From NCBI RefSeq assembly GCF_010093595.1, contig NW_022985447.1, positions 981,721 to 1,045,720 on the forward strand: 64,000 nt of DNA, given 5' to 3'. The notes below the pieces were generated by a model that saw only the letters and a program-made list of their open reading frames with translations, was not told the DNA's origin and searched no databases. Below, in pieces: positions 56,517 to 64,000 of the stretch. The stretch's first letter is position 1. The number at the start of each line of letters is the position of its first letter. This DNA comes from Mytilinidion resinicola (lineage: Eukaryota; Ascomycota; Dothideomycetes; Mytilinidiales; Mytilinidiaceae). The translations under genes and the position numbers were made by a program.

Positions 56517-57519
56517 GGGCGTTACTAACTACACACCCCCTTTTCACTCCACGCACACCCCCTTTTCGCTACACGCACACCCCCCCCTCCCCCGGTCACT
56601 TCACCACGATCTAATTGGCCCGGAGAGGCCAGAGGAAGCTCCGCTCATTCACTGTTATCACGTGCGCCAGCGCGCCAGCGAGCCGTAGGCGTAGCTATAC
56701 GTAAGGCAAGGCTGTGCAGCATACCCGTTTTACTATGCATTCTTCCCATTTACTGCAGCCGTATATAGAAGACTTCGACGGCTCGTGCACGCTGACACCT
56801 CGTGCACGCCTCACCAAGAAATCCACGGCTCACAACATGAAGCTTTTCAACACAACACAACGAGATCTATACACAGAAATCAAGGAGGAAAGGCAACTAG
56901 GGTCGCTCTTTCATTCTATTGTAATTATAGAGTTGGCATATCGCTTAGGGGTGATGCGCAATCGCTGAGGCCGGCTAGAAGCTGATTTGGCTACCCCATT
57001 TTCAACACCATAATTCTGCTCAACAGTAGGCTCCTCAGGAATAGTGAATACAACCTTCTTAACCTTCTGCCTCTGCTGCATTGCCTGCATCCCTGCTTTA
57101 AGCTGTTGCTCCACCTTACGTGCCTCCTCTATCTATTACCCTTTAAGAACCTCTGTATTATTCTTTTGCTTTTTTATAATAGCCCTCTAATTACAGTTCC
57201 GCTCTAGATTTCTTTTCTTTTCTTCCTTAGCTAGTTGCTTCTGTACCTTCTCCTCTGCCTTAGAAGCTATATTATATACCTTTATATCTTCCTTTTCTTA
57301 AAGAAGGTCTCTTGCTTAGCGCACCTTAGTAGGTGACCAAAATATAGCACTACCACCTTCTTAAGCCCCTAATTATATAAAGAAAGGTACCTGCTGCTTC
57401 CTTTTTTTCTACTTATTTTTTATAGTTTCTTAATAGCCTCTAATATAGCTTTCTAATAAGATATTAGTTGTAAGCTTAGTAACTCCTTAAGCAAGCGCAC
57501 GTACCTTTCTTTTAATATT
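56517..57519 (-). mobile_element. Pogo-like element remnant: left terminal repeat and transposase C-terminus
   Basis: A TA dinucleotide precedes GGGCGTTACTAACTACACACC at 56517, followed by repeated CACACCCCCTTTTC(A/G)C motifs, a diverged copy of the terminal repeat seen at 57520 and 58861. On the minus strand 57500-56911 reads as the charged tail typical of fungal pogo-type DDE transposases (PTKVR*ARDLL*EKEDI, NIASKAEEKVQKQLAKEEKKR, then KQKNN and a final AMQQRQKVKKVVFTIPEE), with several TAG/TAA codons at Gln positions. The catalytic part is missing or in the gap. Element identity is inferred from the tail and TA site. Confidence 0.65.
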
Positions 57520-57730
57520 GGGCGTTGATAATCTCACACCCCCTAATTCCTCCACGCACACCCCCTTTTCGCTATTCGCACACCCCCTCCCCCTCTAGTC
57601 GTTTCACCGCCTCCCTATTGGCTCGGAGCAGCGCGGAGCTTCCTCCGGGTATTCACCTATACGTTTATATACACGTGATGCTATACGCGAGGCCGTACGT
57701 AAGGCTATACAAATTGGAAAGGATGCGCCG

Positions 57731-57764
57731 TAAAATGGAGAGGCTGTATAGCCTCTCCATTTTA
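57731..57764. repeat. 15-bp hairpin near the gap edge
   Basis: TAAAATGGAGAGGCT (57731-57745) and its exact reverse complement (57750-57764) are separated by four bases. Such near-perfect palindromes often break assemblies. Confidence 0.85.
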
Positions 57765-57826
57765 TACAGCCTTGCGTATAGCCTCACGTACGAGCTTATG
57801 TACGAGCTCACGTAGTCTAAGTCTAA

Positions 57827-58766
57827 NNNNNNNNNNNNNNNNNNNNNNNNNNNNNNNNNNNNNNNNNNNNNNNNNNNNNNNNNNNNNNNNNNNNNNNNNN
57901 NNNNNNNNNNNNNNNNNNNNNNNNNNNNNNNNNNNNNNNNNNNNNNNNNNNNNNNNNNNNNNNNNNNNNNNNNNNNNNNNNNNNNNNNNNNNNNNNNNNN
58001 NNNNNNNNNNNNNNNNNNNNNNNNNNNNNNNNNNNNNNNNNNNNNNNNNNNNNNNNNNNNNNNNNNNNNNNNNNNNNNNNNNNNNNNNNNNNNNNNNNNN
58101 NNNNNNNNNNNNNNNNNNNNNNNNNNNNNNNNNNNNNNNNNNNNNNNNNNNNNNNNNNNNNNNNNNNNNNNNNNNNNNNNNNNNNNNNNNNNNNNNNNNN
58201 NNNNNNNNNNNNNNNNNNNNNNNNNNNNNNNNNNNNNNNNNNNNNNNNNNNNNNNNNNNNNNNNNNNNNNNNNNNNNNNNNNNNNNNNNNNNNNNNNNNN
58301 NNNNNNNNNNNNNNNNNNNNNNNNNNNNNNNNNNNNNNNNNNNNNNNNNNNNNNNNNNNNNNNNNNNNNNNNNNNNNNNNNNNNNNNNNNNNNNNNNNNN
58401 NNNNNNNNNNNNNNNNNNNNNNNNNNNNNNNNNNNNNNNNNNNNNNNNNNNNNNNNNNNNNNNNNNNNNNNNNNNNNNNNNNNNNNNNNNNNNNNNNNNN
58501 NNNNNNNNNNNNNNNNNNNNNNNNNNNNNNNNNNNNNNNNNNNNNNNNNNNNNNNNNNNNNNNNNNNNNNNNNNNNNNNNNNNNNNNNNNNNNNNNNNNN
58601 NNNNNNNNNNNNNNNNNNNNNNNNNNNNNNNNNNNNNNNNNNNNNNNNNNNNNNNNNNNNNNNNNNNNNNNNNNNNNNNNNNNNNNNNNNNNNNNNNNNN
58701 NNNNNNNNNNNNNNNNNNNNNNNNNNNNNNNNNNNNNNNNNNNNNNNNNNNNNNNNNNNNNNNNNN
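57827..58766. other. Assembly gap (940 N)
   Basis: Undetermined bases between the arms of the inverted-repeat element. True length and content are unknown. Confidence 1.
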
Positions 58767-58924
58767 GAAGGCGGTGAAACGACTAGAGGGGGAGGGGGTG
58801 TGCGAATAGCGAAAAGGGGGTGTGCGTGGAGGAATTAGGGGGTGTGAGATTATCAACGCCCTATACTATAGTCTACTTTTAGAGTAGCTATATTATATAT
58901 AATATTCTAATACTCTAAATAGCT

Positions 58925-59065
58925 ACTAAAGCAGCATCTATACTATATTTTTCTTATTTCCTTTACCTTTTTATTAGTCTTAGAGCGGTACTTTATAAGG
59001 CTATAGCCTTGCGCCTTTATATACCCTATAAGCGCTTCCTTAGCTTTCTCTAGAGTATTATAGGC
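58925..59065 (-). mobile_element. Fragment of a MULE/FAR1-like transposase
   Basis: The minus strand reads TLEKAKEALIGYIKAQGYSL then IKYRSKTNKKVKEIRKI, a stop, YRCC. This resembles the N-terminal FAR1-type domain of Mutator-like transposases (alternating Ala-x-Gly-Tyr-x-[IVL] and a downstream Cys). The stop fits a Gln codon changed to TAG. The fragment is short and the assignment tentative. Confidence 0.4.
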
Positions 59066-59171
59066 CTGTAGAGGTAGTAGCTAGAGGGCTATAGCAAGTA
59101 TATTATAGAGGTAGAAGATAAGAATATAATTGCTTATATACACGCTGCATTTAGAGAAAGTATTTAGAATT

Positions 59172-59600
59172 ATGGGCTTCATCGCCGGCATTCGAGTCCA
59201 CCCACCGCTCATCCCGCTCGTCAAGCACGTTATCCTCAGCAATCCCGTCGACAATCATCACCCGGACCCGATGCAGATCCTTGCGAATCCGCGGCATTTC
59301 AGTATGAACAGTTTGATGCTCGAAACTCTCACGCTGGTCTGTGACTGCGCTGGTACGGCGAGCTTTGTAGATGACTTACCACGGCTGAATCAGATACTCC
59401 AGGAGAGAAAGACGCCGAGATACTGCTATGTTTGGAAGAAGCTGAAGCCGTATGTGAGGCGAGAGAGTGCTGGGAAGCCGCCCGTCGTACAGATGGGGCG
59501 GCGGCCGTATGTCATCACGGGGAGGGCTGCGTTTGTAGAGGAGAGATACAAGTGTCGCCGTCACTATTTCTACGTGACGCTTACCCGCCTTGGTAGTTGA
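59172..59600 (+). CDS. Hypothetical protein
   Basis: 142 codons from the ATG at 59172 (MGFIAGIRVHPPLIPLVKHV). GC-rich third positions and mixed composition (ILANPRHFSMNSLMLETLTL, WKKLKPYVRRESAGKPP) look coding, in contrast to the A/T-rich DNA just upstream. It resembles the C-terminal half of F-box-like proteins such as the neighbouring minus-strand gene but this is weak. The abrupt composition change at about 59165 suggests that a transposon has cut off its 5' part, so it may be a truncated gene. Confidence 0.45.
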   Translation: MGFIAGIRVHPPLIPLVKHVILSNPVDNHHPDPMQILANPRHFSMNSLMLETLTLVCDCAGTASFVDDLPRLNQILQERKTPRYCYVWKKLKPYVRRESAGKPPVVQMGRRPYVITGRAAFVEERYKCRRHYFYVTLTRLGS

Positions 59601-59869
59601 GGTAGGACAGTGGATCTGTACTGCTGCATACTTCAAAGGTATCTATAATACATTTTCTACAGCAAATAAGACTATGGCGGCCCGATTCGAGTATACTCGA
59701 TCCTGCCAGGGCTGCCATGTTCGCCATCGAAGTCCTCCTTGAGCCACCCGTTATGATCAAAACCGGAGAAATCTTTTAAGAATCTGTACGCAGGATAATG
59801 CCCAGCATTGGAAATGGTGACTTCTTCAAAAGCTCTGCTCTTCTTGAGCAAGCCAAGGCTCAGACTAAG

Positions 59870-60304
59870 CTAGAAATTGTTATTCAGAGTCTGCATCTGA
59901 AGTCGAAGTTGCTCTTTTTTTTCGAGGCCCGTTCGGATCGTCGTCGCAGTCAGCGTCCCGAGTGGCAGTATCTGGGGATCCCAGATCCGGAGTAAAGTCC
60001 CCCAGAGCGTTCCTTCGACGGTGACATGTCGGATACTCGCAGCAAGCGTTCGCGGCAGAACATCCAGACAGTGTTGAAGCTTGCGGACCGCTTTTTCTGA
60101 TAGAACCAAGTTTGCGAGAGGGAGGGCGAGTGCGGAGGCTTCTGCGCGTATTACTTTGCATGTGAGGAGGAGGGGTAAGGCGCGGCTCGAGGTCTGAATT
60201 GTGCCCCGCGGATAGAGAAACTCGTACACCAAGAGGCGCAGCTCTGCTGGTAGAGCTAGAAATCGAGATGCGGATTGCGTCGCTCCGACCGCATCAGTCG
60301 ACAT
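59870..60304 (-). CDS. Small F-box-like protein
   Basis: 144 aa from the ATG at 60304. The core SRFLALPAELRLLVYEFLYP is the fungal F-box-like motif, followed by ALPLLLTCKVIRAEASALAL (the TCRxIRxE pattern of this family), a helix LSEKAVRKLQHCLDVL and the strand SIRHVTVEGTLWG. Such proteins in ascomycetes are usually 250-400 aa, so this one is short; the last 25 residues (LEKKEQLRLQMQTL) may be read-through past a lost splice site. Substrates unknown. Confidence 0.6.
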   Translation of the reverse strand: MSTDAVGATQSASRFLALPAELRLLVYEFLYPRGTIQTSSRALPLLLTCKVIRAEASALALPLANLVLSEKAVRKLQHCLDVLPRTLAASIRHVTVEGTLWGTLLRIWDPQILPLGTLTATTIRTGLEKKEQLRLQMQTLNNNF

Positions 60305-62589
60305 GTTCTAGAACAGGGCGAGAAGTGCAAGGCAGACTGCGGATGGCTGTGCAGAGTGGCAAGCTAGAGATCGACGCTGGTGAAGGTGGAGGAACACATG
60401 CACGCTGAATGGGGGGTGGATCTTGAGGTCGTGTGAGGATAATACACAGGAAGCGTTTAGTGACATAATGGGTGCTAGGCGGCAGGATTCGATCGTGTGG
60501 CACTGGATGCGGGTTGTCGTGGCTGTGCATGCAGGAAGCCCGATGGAGGTCACTTTTCATGCTTGTTCGGAACTTGGTCCCTCGCCCCGACAGAACACAG
60601 CTGTAGCTAGATAAGTTTGTGTGTGTGGAGTCTGTGGTATAACTAGACGAGGTATGGCAACCGAGCGGAGCGAAAGCTGTGCGCTCGGCAAGCTACGAGA
60701 ACGTAAACGCACCGTGATAGCCAGTCAAGTTTTGGCTGACTGAGCATGTCCTATGTAGATTCCAAGAAGAGGCGTCGTTTATGGGCCTCGTTTACGCCAT
60801 CTTATCGAGGCTGCGCTGATGATCGGCGACGCCAGCTAATGTGAACCTTTGCGGCTAGCTGAGGGCTGTGACCGCCATCCCACTTTGCTTGCAGATGGCC
60901 TGGAACGTTGAAGACATCGTCGTGCTTCAGACGCGAAAAGAAGGTATGAGAAAACAGAGACGTAGGTAGGAAATAAAGATATCTGGGGTAGGGAGAGGTC
61001 TAGATTCCGCCACAGAAGGGCACGCCACTATACGACATCAAACGAGCATCTCAGTTTGATCCTCAAGCCTACAAAGGCATCTTGATTGCGCTGCTCCATA
61101 AGGTTGCAGATACGGTCGAGACATGACTCGGTCTACGGACTGAAAGCGGATGGGAGTGATCGAATACTGGCTACTGATGGCACAGTGCATGGATCACGTG
61201 ACATGACCTGAAAGAGTGAACTCCGTCAACGAGGCGAAACATGGACGGGCTATCTCGACGCGCTGGTATGTACTATGTAAAGATGAAAAAAGGAGATCTC
61301 GTGCCTCAAAGCTATTCTTGCACTCGGTTACTAGCCTGTTATGTCAGGCAGCGGCGTCCTCGTGGCGTACGCTGGTGACGAGCCGACGATGGTGTCAGTC
61401 AATGGGGAGACGCCATTGATACTCTCGCTTCTTGGCCTGCAATCGGGAGTGCCTCCGTCTCTGAGCGGTGCTCTTCACTCGCTCTATCGTGGATGTGATA
61501 TGCAGCCACTGGAGTGCAGTGAAGTCGGGGGGATTTCGCTCACACCCTGACGGCAGTGCTTGACTGGCTGAGGCAATTAAGGGACATCCGCGTCCCTCGC
61601 TGGCTTGAGCAGCAACAGAAAGTCCCTATTGCAGCCCGGAAGCCTCATTGGGCAGGTTCAGCAGGATCCTGACCCCGGTGGCTGCGATGCCCTCCGCAGG
61701 CGTCCCTGGACATGGCCGGGAAGTGGAGCAGCAACACGACTCTAGCCGCATCTCAAGCGCTGGGGCGCCGCGATGACAGCTGAAGGCGGGCAGTCTTCGC
61801 CGTCGCGGAGACAGCCGCGATATTGAAGGCAGAGCATGATCGCAGCAGTGTGGCGGCAGAGTGCGCACATCAAGGCGATCGTTCTCGGATCTCGGGAGCA
61901 AGGCTCGATTGACCTCGCCGGCTGCACCTCTGGACGCCCGCCACCCGCTGAACGCCTCGTCGCTCCATCACAGCTGAAAGGTCCCCAGACGACGCACACC
62001 ACCACGAAGCCCCGTCACTTTTGCCTGCTGCACGTAGCCCTCTTGGGCCTGGTCTACCGGCTTAAACCATGCTGCCGACTGCTGGGCCATTGCGAGGCGT
62101 GACGACCCTAGCTGAGCATCACGGCCGATCCAGCAGGTTATTCACTCTGCGACAGAGGGAGTCGCACACCTCGCGACAGAGGGCAGCTGGACGGCCGCAT
62201 GTTTCACTGCCATTTCCCCGCCGACGGCCGCCCTCGTTCTGTGCGGCGCGCTTGTGGCCACGGCGAGCCATGCGCTCCTTAAGTATCCGGGGCGTCAGCC
62301 TTTCTGGTGTCGTAGAGCCCTGAAGCACCTCAACCTGCCCTATATTTGCATCCTTGTACTAACCCACGGGCAAGACCTGGTACTCTGCTGACAGGCCTAC
62401 GGAGTATTACTGCCCTAGCGCTGGCCATAAACGGTTCTCCCGGCGTTCCTGGTGAGTTCTGGTAGAGCTGAAAGCGGGATGCTTGATTGACTGGTTGACA
62501 GACTTCTGGCACGACGCCCCCTCCTGTCTCCAAACATATGCAGAGCAGATCAGTCTCAAACCCAATTTACTTTTCTCTCGAACTTCCTC
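60305..62589. other. Long region without recognised genes
   Basis: About 2.3 kb, GC-rich after 61300. ORFs of 60-91 codons occur on both strands (for example 61341-61550 plus and 61626-61901 minus) but none shows a domain, signal peptide or convincing introns. 62440-62589 is the upstream region of the next gene. Confidence 0.35.
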
Positions 62590-63156
62590 ATGCCTCCTCC
62601 ACCGCATCCTGAAGCTGGCGCGCTCCTCCGGCCAACCCACGTCCTCTCAAGCCTCCACGGCGCATTACAGACTCTGGCCGCAAGTTCCCTCTCGATACTA
62701 GCAACACTCGTCCTAGTCACTGTCCTCCTAGGCTGTATAAGATGGGCACTGCTCCAACATCTCCAAAGAAAAAGAAAGAAAGCCAGAATCACACCAGCGC
62801 CACCAGAAAAACGCCCCGCCCCACCACTATTACCAGCGCCCTCATCACTGCCAACATCACGCCCAGCAGTCACCTTCAAACCAATCTATCCATGGACCTC
62901 CCCGCCCCAGCCTCTCCCAGGCCCATATGACCCCCGGCTGTACCCAGCGCCCACCCTGCGGCGCCACTCCTACCCCGACCCGTCCCCGCCCCCAGCGACC
63001 ACCACCACCACGACGCTGTCGTACACGCGCCGCGTCTCGACGAACAGCATCCCTCCACGACATGCCGCCGTGCTCCACGGCACCATCACGACGGCCAGCG
63101 CGGGCGCCACCCGCGGCTGGCGCCGCAACCACTGGGTCGTCGGCGGGGCTGGCTGA
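62590..63156 (+). CDS. Single-pass membrane protein, proline-rich, unknown function
   Basis: Single exon of 188 aa. A short N-terminus (MPPPPHPEAGALLRP) precedes one hydrophobic helix (about residues 30-52, LSILATLVLVTVLLGCIRWA), followed by a basic stop-transfer patch (QHLQRKRKKAR) and a Pro/Ser/Thr-rich tail ending GWRRNHWVVGGAG. The positive cluster after the helix suggests a cytosolic C-terminus. The N-terminal ATG is the first in frame. A similar layout and tail (helix, basic patch, terminal GWRRN.W) is found in other ascomycete hypothetical proteins; role unknown. Confidence 0.6.
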   Translation: MPPPPHPEAGALLRPTHVLSSLHGALQTLAASSLSILATLVLVTVLLGCIRWALLQHLQRKRKKARITPAPPEKRPAPPLLPAPSSLPTSRPAVTFKPIYPWTSPPQPLPGPYDPRLYPAPTLRRHSYPDPSPPPATTTTTTLSYTRRVSTNSIPPRHAAVLHGTITTASAGATRGWRRNHWVVGGAG

Positions 63157-64000
63157 AGCGCAAACTGGCCCGGCACGTGCTGCAAGCGAAAGCAAAAGAA
63201 AAAAAGCTTCAGAGAGACGGGGAGGAAGAGAACGGCAACCCTCCCGCAGCTCCATCCGCACGGAACTCGGCGCGCTTCAACCGCTGCCCACCCAGGCTAC
63301 AAGGCCTGCGATCCGCGGGCGGGCTGCGGAGAAAAAAGCGATTGAAGAGAAGGTGATCATGTGGGCTGCTGGGGAAGGGATTGGAAGTTTCGCGATCGGG
63401 AGGGTCCGACTCTTGGGGTTCTTGTGTCTTGTAGGATGTTCGTGCTCTGCGGTTGCAATTTTTATTTTCTCGGGGCGGCCGGTGACGGCAGCGGCGTGGC
63501 GGGCGGCGGGCGAGCTGAGTGGTGGGGAGTGGCTGCAAGACGGCGTGCAGCGCAGGACCAAGGCAATAATCACTCGCAGTGTTGCATTGGCACGGGGGCG
63601 AGGGGAAAGGTTTTGCGAGGGAGGGGGCGATTGAGTAAGCCGGCGTGCTTTTGCGGGAGAGGGCTGGTGGGGGACGTTGGGTTGGTGACTGCATTGGGAG
63701 TGGTGTTCTCATGGATTGTGATAGCGTTAGTGAATGATTCACCCTGTTCGTGCTGAGTATAAGGCGCTCTACTATACGTCGCGTGTGAGTTAGCGATCGC
63801 ATGACAGCCGGGACGAGTGCCGATAACGCCTTAGTTCTACGTGGGTGCTAGCATTCCCCATGTTTTTTCAATATTGTTACCCTTGTCTTATTGAACTATT
63901 CGCTAGGTGTGGGATACTACTCCGTATGTACGAGGTACCAACTCAGCTATAACCAATCCCAAGCGCCTCGCTGAAGATCCACGGCTCCCAATTCCAGATT
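63157..64000. other. Right edge without recognised genes
   Basis: ORFs up to 235 codons overlap on both strands here, but they are products of GC-rich sequence without domains or consistent coding bias. I make no gene call. Confidence 0.4.

Larger units (their letters stand above)
57520..58861. mobile_element. Inverted-repeat element spanning the assembly gap
   Basis: GGGCGTTGATAATCTCACACC begins at 57520 and its exact reverse complement ends at 58861. The two arms stay identical for at least 90 bp, through CCACGCACACCCCCTTTTCG and the CTCTAGTCGTTTCACCGCCT region, up to the gap edge at 58767. The right end is followed by TA. The left end is preceded by TATT, so this may be a nested MITE or a rearranged piece of the element beginning at 56517. 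Near-identical arms contrast with the decayed transposase, suggesting recent movement or gene conversion. Confidence 0.75.

Noticed and set aside
57762..58856. Two 345-364-codon ORFs spanning the N run
   Set aside because: Artefacts of undetermined bases; only the terminal repeat is translated at each end.
62927..63802. Long overlapping ORFs on both strands near the right edge
   Set aside because: GC-rich sequence without stops; no domains, and strand usage is contradictory.

Overview
The window is filamentous ascomycete (Pezizomycotina) nuclear DNA. The coding genes have many short introns (46-150 bp) with GT..AG ends and CTAAC/CTGAC-type branch sites. The families are typical of this group: Chs7, CON-10-like, Zn2Cys6-DUF3425, HET-domain proteins, a ubiquitin-like/CorA fusion and an Hrr1/ZNFX1-type helicase. 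Several repeats and pseudogenes carry clustered C-to-T / G-to-A nonsense changes, as expected of repeat-induced point mutation (RIP). I cannot place the organism below class level. No tRNA, rRNA, CRISPR or bacterial-type operon was seen.

Layout. 0.3-10.3 kb: a GEN1/Yen1-like XPG nuclease (5' exon missing), the chitin synthase export chaperone CHS7, a seven-exon Zn2Cys6-DUF3425 transcription factor and an 80-aa CON-10-like protein. 11.5-29 kb is an accessory zone: a 529-bp MITE with 8-bp target duplications, a decayed pogo/Fot1 element just upstream of a truncated short-chain dehydrogenase, a RIP-degraded Tc1/mariner transposase next to a HET fragment, a complete eight-exon D-amino-acid oxidase, a second HET pseudogene, an intact seven-helix membrane protein, a kinase-like ORF broken by one stop, an amidoligase pseudogene with an in-frame 30-bp minisatellite, and a frameshifted GPI-protein-like remnant.

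29.4-39.3 kb is a conserved block: a DUF1308 protein, SRP9, a 1579-aa protein with two ubiquitin-like domains and a CorA channel domain, and an F-box protein. 39.8-43.1 kb holds two more HET pseudogenes. 44.4-48.2 kb has the oddest gene, a Vip1-type RRM fused to a RhoGAP domain whose arginine finger is valine, and a 73-aa protein made of six CxxC pairs. 49.6-56.3 kb encodes a 2081-aa helicase with NFX1 fingers and a C-terminal RZ finger, related to RNA-silencing factors. 56.5-59.1 kb is a transposon nest with a 940-bp assembly gap; small F-box-like and membrane-protein genes follow.

The conserved genes are unrelated housekeeping functions, not a cluster. The accessory stretches combine decayed self-recognition (HET) genes, transposons and RIP-like damage; a silencing-type helicase in the same window is suggestive but its link to that damage is not shown.
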